Source of the DNA: Streptomyces sp. NBC_01142
GTDB lineage: Bacteria > Actinomycetota > Actinomycetes > Streptomycetales > Streptomycetaceae
Length of the DNA stretch: 64,000 nucleotides
Direction of reading: 5' to 3'
NCBI RefSeq assembly: GCF_026341125.1
Contig: NZ_JAPEOR010000005.1
Coordinates: 1-64,000, forward strand
Program-made: the position numbers and the translations under genes
Shown here: one piece after another, positions 51,334-59,395 of the stretch
How the letters are laid out: the number at the start of each line of letters is the position of its first letter
How positions within the stretch are numbered: the first letter of the stretch is position 1
Notes under the pieces: generated by a model
Told to the model about the DNA's origin: nothing
Databases searched by the model: none
The model's input: only the letters and a program-made list of their open reading frames with translations

Positions 51334-51780
51334 GTGATCGAGAAGGCACTCCGGGCGGCGAACGAGCAGCAGGAGGAGGTCGTTCGTGAGGTCTTCCGCG
51401 CGGCCGGCCTGCTCTGGCAGTGCAAGGGCCCCGACTGCCGGTTCGACAACACCGCCGCTCAGGAACTGTGCGAGGGATGCGGCCGCCAGCGCAACGGACA
51501 CCGCGTCGGCGACGAGGTTCCCCCCTCCGCGCACCCGGACGACTTCGAGCTGCTGCGCGAGGCCCTCAAGGAGTACTTCGCGCAGGTCGGCACGGAGCTG
51601 CCCGACGCGGTGACCTTCTCGCTCAACTCCGAGAAGCGGTGGCGCCGTTACGACACCACCCTGCACTTCGGCCCCCGCGTTGAGAGCCACGACTTCGACC
51701 GTGAGGTCGGCATGGCCCTCGACGACCTCGGCCGCGCCTACGACTTCGGCGAACGGCTGCGCGTCGCCCTGTACCGCTGA
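51334..51780 (+). CDS. Zinc-ribbon hypothetical protein
   Basis: 148 residues from GTG 51334. AGGAGGG (51310-51316) is better spaced from ATT 51322 in the same frame, so the true start may be that rare codon. An N-terminal helix with CKGPDCRF and CEGCGRQ (zinc) is followed by an alpha/beta region (YFAQVGTELPDAVTFSLNSEKRWRRYDTTLHFG). Function is unknown. Confidence 0.55.
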   Translation: MIEKALRAANEQQEEVVREVFRAAGLLWQCKGPDCRFDNTAAQELCEGCGRQRNGHRVGDEVPPSAHPDDFELLREALKEYFAQVGTELPDAVTFSLNSEKRWRRYDTTLHFGPRVESHDFDREVGMALDDLGRAYDFGERLRVALYR

Positions 51781-51796
51781 CCACCGGAGAACCGAC

Positions 51797-52582
51797 ATGC
51801 CGACCTTCCTGGCCGCCGATCCCAACACCCCGCCTCCGAACGCCCGTCAGCGCACCTGGCTGCTCGCGGCCCTCCGCGCCGCCGACGGCCTGCTGCCGGT
51901 GGGTGTTCCCACCCGCTCGCTGAACGTCCTGCGCGAGCGCGGGTGGATCACGACCGCCCCGGCCGGCGACGACGACCCGATGCTCATCCGGCACAAGATC
52001 ACTCCCGCTGGCCGTTTCGCCCTGCTCAGCGTCGCCAAGGCCGACGCTCTGCTCAGCACCCTCGTCTCCGTCGAACCCGGCCGCATCGAAGCCCCGGTTC
52101 AGGAACGCATCCTCGACTCGCTCGTCCGCGAGGGCCTGGTCACCCGCCTCACTCGGCGCGGCCAGCAGGCCGAGGACGAGGAGCAGCATCCGTACATCAC
52201 CAACCTCGGCCGCCGCCTGGTCTCTCTGCCCGAGGCCGATGACACCCCTGCGGGCGACTACCTTCTCGCCGCCCTCGCCACGAGCGGCCTGGAGGCGCGT
52301 GTCGAGACCGACAGCAACGGCGACAGCCGCATCGTCTACCGGCGCGGGGACGTCGAGGCGCTGTTCTACCGCGAGGTCTGGAACCCCGGCTTCTACACCT
52401 ACAGCGCCCGGCACCCGGCCTGGATGCACACCAAGCCGTGGACCGCGCTGGTCACGCACGCCGAGGACACCGTCGAGGAGCACATGCCCAGCGGTCTCGG
52501 CGTCCAGGAGGAGAGCGCCCGTATGGCGGCCTCCTTCGCCGCGTGGCTCACCCACCGGGACGACCGCGCCTTCACCCTCTGA
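51797..52582 (+). CDS. Hypothetical plasmid protein with winged-helix-like repeats
   Basis: 261 residues from ATG 51797. Two related segments (LLAALRAADGLLPVGVPTRSLNVLRERGWITTAPAG and VQERILDSLVREGLVTRLTRRGQ) look like tandem wHTH units. The C-terminal half (YREVWNPGFYTYSARHPAWMHTKPW...) is unknown. It may bind DNA. Coupled closely to the neighbours in the same direction. Confidence 0.5.
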   Translation: MPTFLAADPNTPPPNARQRTWLLAALRAADGLLPVGVPTRSLNVLRERGWITTAPAGDDDPMLIRHKITPAGRFALLSVAKADALLSTLVSVEPGRIEAPVQERILDSLVREGLVTRLTRRGQQAEDEEQHPYITNLGRRLVSLPEADDTPAGDYLLAALATSGLEARVETDSNGDSRIVYRRGDVEALFYREVWNPGFYTYSARHPAWMHTKPWTALVTHAEDTVEEHMPSGLGVQEESARMAASFAAWLTHRDDRAFTL

Positions 52583-52617
52583 CGCGCTGCTCACCGACCA
52601 CCCAAGGAACTGCCGCC

Positions 52618-53889
52618 GTGCACCTCAGCACCCGCCTGCACCTGCTCGACCTCATCCGGATCTCGGCCAGCGCCGAGAGCGCCTGCCGGGCCGCCGACCG
52701 GGCCGCTCGCAAGGCCTCGATCCGCCGCAAGGAGGCCGCCGCCACGCGCCGCCAGCGCCGTCTCGCGCTGCGCAGTGCCCCCAGCGGCGGCGCGGTGGAT
52801 GCGCTCGCCGACGCCGAGCGCGTCTACCGCGAGCGCGCGGCCGACGTCGATGCCGCAGGTGCCCGGTGGCGCCGCGCCTTCACCGCGAGCGCGCGGGCAG
52901 ATGCCCGGCTCGGGGGCGAGCTCGCCTCCGCCCGGGTGCTGACCGGATCGGACCGGCCCCGCGCCAAGGGCGGCCGCACCAAGGCGGAGACCGCGCTGCT
53001 GGCAGAGCTCGCCGCGATGCCCGCGACGCTGATCGAGGCCGCGCACGCCATCCTCGTGCAGTCCAGCGCGGGCAAGGACTCGGTCGTGGCGCTCGATCGC
53101 GTGGTGCGGTGGGCGAAGGCCGCCGGCTGCCTCGACAAGGTCGTCGTGGTCCACGCCGATATCGGCGAGGAAGCGGAGTGGCCCGGGGTCCGTGATCTTG
53201 CCCAGCAGCAGGCCGAGCGGTACGGGCTGCGCTTCGTGGTGGTCAAGGCGTCCGTCGGGTTCCTCGGCATGGTCGAGAAGCGCGGTCTGTGGCCCGACGC
53301 CCAGAACCGGCTGTGCACCTCCACGCTGAAGCGCGACGAGGCGGCCAAGCTGTTCACGCAGATCGTCGACGAGCTCGGCCTCGACGACCAGGCGCTGATC
53401 GTCAACTGCCTGGGCATCCGCGCCGCCGAGTCGCCCTCGCGCCGCAAGAAGCACGAGCTCGCCATCGACCACCGCGCCAGCAACGGACGCCGCCTCGTGC
53501 TGACGTGGCACCCGGTGTTCCACCTCTCCGAGACGGATATCTGGCAGGAGATCGCCGACCAGACGCTCGACTACCACCCGGTGTACGACACGCTCATCCC
53601 CCGTCTGAGCTGCATCTTCTGCATTCTGGCGTCCTTCGAGGTGCTGGTGCGGGCAGTCCGGCTGTGCTGGGTGCTCGGCCTTCCGACCCCGAAGACGTAT
53701 GTCGACCTGGAGCAGCGGATCGGGCACCGCTTCAAGAACCAGTTCAGCCTGGCCCAGGTCGTCGAGGAGGCCTCCCGCCGGGAGGCCGCAGAGGGCCCGC
53801 TCATCTGGCGCCGTGGCGACGCAATCCGCCACCACCTCGGCGAGGACGCCGCCGCCGCCTACCTCCACCGCCTGGCACTCGCCGCCTGA
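52618..53889 (+). CDS. PAPS-reductase-like PP-loop protein with coiled-coil N-terminus
   Basis: 423 residues from GTG 52618. Residues 1-130 form a charged coiled-coil. The PP-loop SAGKDS is at 150-155. NRLCTSTLKRD and CIFC later supply cysteines as in PAPS reductases and DndC-like proteins, which adenylate and reduce or transfer sulfur. It is larger than CysH (about 250) because of the coiled coil. No dndA, B, D or E genes are present. A second PP-loop enzyme lies at 54970. Plasmid- or phage-borne DNA or nucleotide sulfur chemistry is a guess. Confidence 0.75.
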   Translation: MHLSTRLHLLDLIRISASAESACRAADRAARKASIRRKEAAATRRQRRLALRSAPSGGAVDALADAERVYRERAADVDAAGARWRRAFTASARADARLGGELASARVLTGSDRPRAKGGRTKAETALLAELAAMPATLIEAAHAILVQSSAGKDSVVALDRVVRWAKAAGCLDKVVVVHADIGEEAEWPGVRDLAQQQAERYGLRFVVVKASVGFLGMVEKRGLWPDAQNRLCTSTLKRDEAAKLFTQIVDELGLDDQALIVNCLGIRAAESPSRRKKHELAIDHRASNGRRLVLTWHPVFHLSETDIWQEIADQTLDYHPVYDTLIPRLSCIFCILASFEVLVRAVRLCWVLGLPTPKTYVDLEQRIGHRFKNQFSLAQVVEEASRREAAEGPLIWRRGDAIRHHLGEDAAAAYLHRLALAA

Positions 53890-53906
53890 CAACGAGACGG
53901 ACCCTC

Positions 53907-54071
53907 ATGACGACCACCATCCCGAGTGCCTGCCGGCACTGCGGCATCGGTCACCGCGAGCACGCACAGCGGTGGACCACGGCGGCCGGATGGCACCAGT
54001 GGACCCCGCCCACCCAGCAGCAGATCAAGACCCGCATGCTCGCCCGCCGCGCCCGCACCGGCCGCCCCTGA
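53907..54071 (+). CDS. Small zinc-finger protein
   Basis: 54 residues from ATG 53907. CRHCGIGHREHAQRW (Cys9, Cys12 with His/Cys partners) makes one zinc site; the rest is basic (TRMLARRARTGRP). Tiny proteins with this N-terminus are frequent in Streptomyces plasmids and phages. Confidence 0.55.
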   Translation: MTTTIPSACRHCGIGHREHAQRWTTAAGWHQWTPPTQQQIKTRMLARRARTGRP

Positions 54072-54080
54072 CCGCGCCCG

Positions 54081-54569
54081 GTGCCCGAAGTCCCTGCCCC
54101 CGTACGAAAGGCCTCGTCCTTGCTCCTCACTCCCGCGCCCTCGCCCGCCGCCCTGGTCCCGCTCGTCGGCACCACCGACTTCGACGCCGAACTCGCCCGG
54201 CTTCTGGACACCCTCGACGCCTCGCAGCTCAACGACATCGAGATCGCGTGTGTCCGGCGCCAGAGCGCCCACTACGCCGACAAGTTGGTCACCGCGCTGC
54301 GCCACCGCACCCGCGAGGTGGTCGCGAACAAGGAGACCGACTCGCGTTGGCCGGTGGTCGCCGTCGCCTTGGACACCTGGGAGTGGGAGAACGGCTGGTT
54401 CTGGTGCGAGTACAGCGCCGAGCTGCGCCACCTCGACGGCACGGTCAGCACTGTCGACCTCGCCTTCGACGACGTGAGCGAACTGCTGGCCGACCTGGCC
54501 GGCACCGACCAGCCCCTGAACGGCGACACCCTCACCGTCGACCTGCTCACCGGCGACGTCACCCAGTGA
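54081..54569 (+). CDS. Hypothetical plasmid protein
   Basis: 162 residues from GTG 54081. TTG 54120, with GAAAGG upstream, is the alternative and better supported start. An acidic, helical protein (FDAELARLLDTLDASQLNDIEIACVRRQSAHYADKLVTAL) with a Trp-rich beta segment (VALDTWEWENGWFWCEYSAEL). Unknown. Its stop overlaps the next GTG. Confidence 0.5.
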   Translation: MPEVPAPVRKASSLLLTPAPSPAALVPLVGTTDFDAELARLLDTLDASQLNDIEIACVRRQSAHYADKLVTALRHRTREVVANKETDSRWPVVAVALDTWEWENGWFWCEYSAELRHLDGTVSTVDLAFDDVSELLADLAGTDQPLNGDTLTVDLLTGDVTQ

Positions 54570-54919
54570 ACCCCCGCCCCGCTCCGGCCCCCACCGCCCG
54601 CCGCGCTCCCGCCGCCGGGCCCCGGCGCGGCGGCCAACCCCGCACGACCACCACGGTCGTCTACGACTGCGCGCACCTGCGGGTGCGTGCACGCGAGGGC
54701 GACGTGCTGTGGTTCGTGCGCGACGTCGCCGCCGCTCTCGGGTTCCGGCTGCCGCTCACACCGGGCGCCGCGGTGCCGCAGGTCCTGGTGACCACCGACG
54801 AGCTGCGCGCGGTCATGACGGCCGCCGGCTTCCGCCCGCCCGCCGCCTTCACGGCCTGGGTGGCCGAACTGCCGCACCGTCTGCCCCGCCCCGGATCCGC
54901 CCCCGTGCCACGGCGTTGA
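54566..54919 (+). CDS. BRO-N-like (antirepressor-type) small protein
   Basis: 117 residues from GTG 54566. After a basic Pro/Arg-rich start, VVYDCAHLRVRAREGDVLWFVRDVAAALGF matches the opening of BRO-N domains (fE...LRv...dG.pWFva.DVa..LG). BRO-N proteins of phages and plasmids bind DNA or act as antirepressors. The C-terminal KilA/ANT part is missing. Confidence 0.55.
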   Translation: MNPRPAPAPTARRAPAAGPRRGGQPRTTTTVVYDCAHLRVRAREGDVLWFVRDVAAALGFRLPLTPGAAVPQVLVTTDELRAVMTAAGFRPPAAFTAWVAELPHRLPRPGSAPVPRR

Positions 54920-54969
54920 CTTTCCCGCCCCCGTCGCGCCGGCGCCCTCAACTCCCAAGGAATCTGCCC

Positions 54970-56502
54970 GTGTCCACCGCCGCCCCCGTCCTGTTCTCGC
55001 TGCCCGCCCCCCGCGGGCCGGCCCGGCCCGTCAAGCCGAGGACGGTCTTGTCGTACGGTCTCGGCGCCGACTCGACCGCGATCCTGCTGATGTTCCTCGA
55101 GGACCCCGCTCGCTACGGACTCGAACCCGACCTGTCAGATTTGATCGTTTTGCATGCCGTAACGGGCAATGAGTGGCCGGATTCTCTCTCGTACGTGGAC
55201 CGGTTCGTGCTCCCGCTGCTCGCCGAGCGCAGGGTGCGCGTGGTTCAGGTGGCGAGGATGGGCCGGTCCGACTCCGACGGGGTCCTGGTCCTTGATGACT
55301 CACGCGCCACCCGCCGCATCCATCAGGCCGGCCCGTGGCGGCTGTCGGACTGGCTGCTGACCGGCGGCACCGTGCCCCAGATGGCTTCCGGGCGTAGGAC
55401 CTGCTCAATTCGGTTTAAGGGATGGTGCCTTGACCACTGGGCCTTCGCCGAGTTCGGCCAGGAGACCTTCCGCCGCGTCATCGGCTACCACGCCGGGGAG
55501 CGGCCGCGGATGGAGAAGGACTCGAAGATCCAGGACCGGCTGAACGAGAAGGCCGGGCGGGTGATCTGCGAGCCCTCGTATCCGCTGGTGGACGCCGGGA
55601 TGGACCGGGCCGCGGTGGAGGCGTACGTCCTTCAGCGCCTCGGCGAGCCCATCAAGAAGAGCTATTGCACCTTTTGCCCCTTTAGTGGCGTGTGTGCATC
55701 GCGGGATCGGCACGAGGACCGGCTGCGCGAGCACCCGGACCTCGCCGCCGATGCGCTGGCGATGGAGTACGCCTCGATGGCGCTGAACGAACCGATGTCG
55801 CTGTACGGCACGCGGTCGCTATACCAGCAGCTCGCCGAGGACGAGCGCAACGACGCGGTGCTCACCGCCTTCGAGGAGCGCCTGGACGCGGCGCCGTTCT
55901 CCCTGTACGAGGTGCGCCGCCTGTACCTGCCCGGCCGTACGAAGGACTGCCGCCGCCATCACGGGACCCGGTGTCCCCGGCCGCGCTGGTGGTGCCGCAC
56001 CGAGCGGACCACCGCGTGCCGGCGCGCGCACTCGTCGTACGAGATGGGCGACGACGACGAGCGGACCGAGCTGGCGCCGCAGTGCGCCGGTCTCGACGCC
56101 GGCTGCCGCGGCGACCAGGTCAAGGGCGCGGCGTGGCGGTCGGTGCGGACCGTGTGGGAGGGCTCGCGACTGGAGGCGGAGTTCACCCTGCTCGACTGGT
56201 CCCGTGAGGAGGGCGTACGGCTGCGCCACGGCGAGCGCTCGCAGATCAAGCGTCTGCACTATCTCGACCGGGGCGAGGGGTATCCCGCGGCGGAGGCGTA
56301 CCTCGTGGCCGCGCCGAGCGGCGCCGACGACAAGAACAGGGATTCCTTCGAGCGCAGGTGGGTGGAGATCACCGGGCTCATCGGGACCCGGTGGGATCCC
56401 ATCCGGCCGCTCGTTCGTCACCCGCTCAGTCGCGGCTCGCGCGTCGTGCCGGTCATCCGTCCCTCGGGCGTGACGCGTGTGCCCGCACTGGAGGCGGCCT
56501 GA
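54970..56502 (+). CDS. PAPS-reductase-like PP-loop protein (second copy)
   Basis: 510 residues from GTG 54970. PP-loop SYGLGADST (near 28-36), CSIRFKGWCLD (near 150) and YCTFCPFSGVC (near 240) give the ATP-binding site and a probable four-Cys cluster. The last 200 residues contain many more Cys/His (CRRHHGTRCPRPRWWC, CAGLDAGCRG). It is divergent from the other PP-loop protein. AT-rich codons cluster exactly at these motifs (55131-55170, 55405-55425, 55660-55700). Confidence 0.75.
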   Translation: MSTAAPVLFSLPAPRGPARPVKPRTVLSYGLGADSTAILLMFLEDPARYGLEPDLSDLIVLHAVTGNEWPDSLSYVDRFVLPLLAERRVRVVQVARMGRSDSDGVLVLDDSRATRRIHQAGPWRLSDWLLTGGTVPQMASGRRTCSIRFKGWCLDHWAFAEFGQETFRRVIGYHAGERPRMEKDSKIQDRLNEKAGRVICEPSYPLVDAGMDRAAVEAYVLQRLGEPIKKSYCTFCPFSGVCASRDRHEDRLREHPDLAADALAMEYASMALNEPMSLYGTRSLYQQLAEDERNDAVLTAFEERLDAAPFSLYEVRRLYLPGRTKDCRRHHGTRCPRPRWWCRTERTTACRRAHSSYEMGDDDERTELAPQCAGLDAGCRGDQVKGAAWRSVRTVWEGSRLEAEFTLLDWSREEGVRLRHGERSQIKRLHYLDRGEGYPAAEAYLVAAPSGADDKNRDSFERRWVEITGLIGTRWDPIRPLVRHPLSRGSRVVPVIRPSGVTRVPALEAA

Positions 56503-56953
56503 TCCGTGCGCGCGGGCCGGCCCCGTTCAGGGTGTGGTGCGCCGGATCGGGCAGCGGCTGCCGAAGGTGTCGACGGCGAGGCGCACATGTACCGAGGACT
56601 ACACGAAGCTGGGCGCGATCCGGTCGAGGAGCGCAGGCCGCGTGCAGGGCAACTCCGGCGAGCTGCTGCCGTAGCTGAGAGCAGTCTCCAGCGAGTGCGC
56701 GGCTGCGCGGCGAGGGGGGCGCACGGGAGCACGGAGCTCGGATTCCGGCAGTCGCCGGGGTGCGGCATCGCTACGATGACGGCCTGGCCAGACACGTACT
56801 GCCAAGGCCGCCGTCATCGCCGTCCACGCCCGCTGATGACATTGCCGGCAAGGGTTTGCGGACCCCGTGGTGAGCGACTCCGCCTTGTTGGTCTCTGATT
56901 CCGCTGTGGCACGCGGCGTGGGTCTCGGTGTCACGGCCGAAGGAAGCGACCTC
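56503..56953 (+). other. Intergenic interval, no confident gene
   Basis: Several short frames are open but none has a ribosome site plus a plausible protein. GAAGGAAG near 56939 serves the next gene. No hairpin of note. Confidence 0.5.
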
Positions 56954-58345
56954 GTGACCAAGAAGCGCACGACCGCAAAGCAGCGTGCCCGGGAACTCCA
57001 AGCCCTCATGCCACAGCTCTCCTTGAGCGAAGCCCTCGCCCTCGTCCGCTCCGGATCCACCACCGCAGTGCCCACGCGCCAGGAGGCCCGCGTCGCTCTG
57101 CAGGAGCTCGCCGCCGACGCCGCGGTGCACGCGAGTTGGCGGGAGCGGATGCGGCATCACCTGGTTGAGGCGGCCGATTCCGGATGGCCATCGCCTCAGA
57201 CCTGTCGGGAGTTCTGCACCGACCTGCACGCCGCGGCCGGCGGGGGCCCGATCGAGATGTGGGACCGGCTGCGGGTCCCGATGGCGATGATGGACATGCC
57301 GCTGCCCCAGGTCCTCCAGGCCATCGCCGCCATGGCGCGGGCCGCCGGCGTTCAGCGCTACGCGAGCTGGTTCGGAGTGCAGCCGCCGGAGGGGACGCAA
57401 TCACCCTGGGACACGGCTGGTCCGTGGCACCATGCCGCGCAGCAGTACGTGTTCGCGGTCGTGCTCGCCTTCGCCGGCCCGCTGCGCGATCTGTTGCGGC
57501 ATCCGTACGGACAGATTCCGCTGGCGGACGACGTGGTCTACGGGATTGCGCCGGTCCCGGGCCGACGCTCGTTCCGGCAGATCTGGACCTACACACCGCA
57601 CGGGCTGCGGATCCAGGCCGTGACGTACCCGCGGCCCTGGGGAACCGAGCCCGTGCACGGCAGTTTCGCGGTCACCGCGGCGGCTGACCGGGTCCTCGTG
57701 GCCAGGGCCCTCCTCGCGCACGCCCTCGGCGGCAGCGCCCCGGCTGCTCAGGGGGCGTGCTCCGGTTGCCAGGGCACCGGCTGGCTCGAGGCCCTCGACG
57801 ACCAGCACGCCGCGCACCGGCCTCACTACCACCGTGGGGAGCCGTCGGTTCCGGTGGCATGCCTGTGCGGTCTCTGCCGCGGCAGTGGCCTTCGCGGCCT
57901 GCCCGCACGGGAGTTCGCCGACGCGTTCCTCACGCCCCTCCCGTCATCGTGGAGGATGCGCCGCAGCGACGTCCTCCAGTGGGTGGCCGGCCGGATGGTC
58001 CCGACCGAGGTGGAGGTGCCGGCGACCTGCGCGCCCGGCCTGCAGACGGCCTATGTCGACTCCGTGGTGTCCGCCCTGGTCCAGGCGGAGTTCACCGTCG
58101 ATGACCGGGACGACGGGTACGGCGTCGACTTCGACACCGCCGGCAATCTCGGCGCCTGGGTCACCCTGCCCGGCCACCCCTTCCCCGGCCCGAACGGCTC
58201 CAAAGGGTCCTTCCTGACCTGGGCCGACGACCGGGGCTGGTGCGTCACCGCCCACAATGCCGACCCGTCCGCCCCCGCCAGCCTGATCACGACGCGACCG
58301 CGCCGCGCGCTGTGCCCGGGAGTCCTGGTGCCTGCTCCGGACTAA
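56954..58345 (+). CDS. Hypothetical protein with DnaJ-type Cys motifs
   Basis: 463 residues from GTG 56954, chosen over ATG 56867 for GAAGGAAG upstream. Helical N-terminal half (LSEALALVRSGSTTAVPTRQEARVALQELAADAAVHASW...). The mid-region has CSGCQGTG and CLCGLCRGSG, the CxxCxGxG pattern of DnaJ-like zinc domains (near 270 and 305). C-terminal beta-rich domain ends RALCPGVLVP. No J domain. Unknown function. Confidence 0.6.
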   Translation: MTKKRTTAKQRARELQALMPQLSLSEALALVRSGSTTAVPTRQEARVALQELAADAAVHASWRERMRHHLVEAADSGWPSPQTCREFCTDLHAAAGGGPIEMWDRLRVPMAMMDMPLPQVLQAIAAMARAAGVQRYASWFGVQPPEGTQSPWDTAGPWHHAAQQYVFAVVLAFAGPLRDLLRHPYGQIPLADDVVYGIAPVPGRRSFRQIWTYTPHGLRIQAVTYPRPWGTEPVHGSFAVTAAADRVLVARALLAHALGGSAPAAQGACSGCQGTGWLEALDDQHAAHRPHYHRGEPSVPVACLCGLCRGSGLRGLPAREFADAFLTPLPSSWRMRRSDVLQWVAGRMVPTEVEVPATCAPGLQTAYVDSVVSALVQAEFTVDDRDDGYGVDFDTAGNLGAWVTLPGHPFPGPNGSKGSFLTWADDRGWCVTAHNADPSAPASLITTRPRRALCPGVLVPAPD

Positions 58346-58505
58346 CTTGTCGCGGCGCTGGCCGGCATGGACCGCGAGGAAGCCCGAGGGAAGTGGGAGC
58401 CCCCTTCCGACTTCACGTCCGACTCCTACGCCCAGGTCCTCGCCTATCTCCCGTGACCTCTGCGAGCCCGCACGCGGCGGTCATATCGGCCCGGCAGCCG
58501 AAGAA

Positions 58506-59099
58506 TCAAGCCCGGCGCAGGCGGGCGGAGTCCTCCCACTCGCGCCATGCGGCGTACTCCTGACGCACGTACCCGCGCAGTCCCTCGGGCGACTGCCACT
58601 GGGGCGATTCGGCGCCGAGAAGGCCTTCGACGTGGACCTGGTCGAGCTCGAGGTCGAGGTGCAGGAGCAGGTCGGCGGCCATCACGGCCGCGTCGTCGGC
58701 GTCGGCGGCCTGCTCCTCGTCGATCAGGGCGCCGTGCGCGGCGACTTGCATCGCGTGGGCGGCCCGGTCGAGGTAGGCGGCCTGGCGCAGGTAGAAGAGC
58801 CGGTATCCGCCGTGGTCGACCGCGGGCCCGCGGCCGTCCCGGGCCGCCTGGGCGCGCAGGTTGATGCCCTCGGCCCACAGGGCCAGGGTCAGTTCCTCCT
58901 CGGCCAGGGCGGGGGCCGTGCCGTACGCCTGGTCGTAGTCGGGCGCGAGGAGGTGTGGGAGTTCGGCGGGATGCCAGCGGTGGCCGCACAGCAGGCAGGC
59001 GAACGCGGCGACGGACGGGGCGCCTTCAGGCGGGTCGAGCTGGGCTTCGACTTCGTCGCTCGGGCACTTCGGGCAGTGGATCACGAGGTGGTCGGGCAT
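58506..59099 (-). CDS. Zinc-ribbon hypothetical protein
   Basis: 197 residues from ATG 59099 with GAAAGGGA upstream. HCPKCPSDEVEAQL and CLLCGHRWHPAE form a zinc ribbon at residues 7-45. The rest is helical and acidic (LLHLDLELDQVHVEGLLG). Common plasmid type; function unknown. Confidence 0.6.
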   Translation of the reverse strand: MPDHLVIHCPKCPSDEVEAQLDPPEGAPSVAAFACLLCGHRWHPAELPHLLAPDYDQAYGTAPALAEEELTLALWAEGINLRAQAARDGRGPAVDHGGYRLFYLRQAAYLDRAAHAMQVAAHGALIDEEQAADADDAAVMAADLLLHLDLELDQVHVEGLLGAESPQWQSPEGLRGYVRQEYAAWREWEDSARLRRA

Positions 59100-59178
59100 T
59101 GGTGTCCCTTTCGCCGTGCGGGTCATGTCAGCTGCTCCCCTCCCGCCTGGCGGCGGACAAGGGGCCGGTGCATGACGA

Positions 59179-59212
59179 CGGCCCCTGACCACAGCTGATG
59201 TGGTCGGGGCCG
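59179..59212 (-). terminator. Hairpin terminator
   Basis: CGGCCCC-T-GACCACA pairs with TGTGGTC-GGGGCCG around GCTGA. It lies downstream of the leftward MFS/small-peptide transcript and upstream of the 59099 gene. Confidence 0.7.
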
Positions 59213-59243
59213 CCGACGTGAGTCCGGGAGATCCTCATTGCGC

Positions 59244-59393
59244 TCAGCCGGAGGACGAGGCCGTGTCCGGTCCGCTCGGGACGGGCTCCGCGATCGGTGC
59301 CGGCTCCACGGGCGATGTGGCCTGCCCTTCGGCCGGTGGCGCGTCCGGCGGGGTCGGGGAGGGCCAGGGCAGATTGGTGAACTTCGCGGTCAC
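59244..59393 (-). CDS. Small Pro/Ser-rich ORF after the MFS gene
   Basis: 49 residues from GTG 59393, two bases after the MFS stop, with TGGAG 7 bases upstream. VTAKFTNLPWPSPTPPDAPP... is disordered and contains no domain. It may be a coupled small protein or chance. Confidence 0.4.
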   Translation of the reverse strand: MTAKFTNLPWPSPTPPDAPPAEGQATSPVEPAPIAEPVPSGPDTASSSG

Positions 59394-59395
59394 GG

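Noticed and set aside
52618..56502. A DNA phosphorothioation (Dnd/Ssp) system
   Set aside because: PP-loop proteins alone are present; no DndA, DndB, DndD, DndE or Ssp partners were seen.
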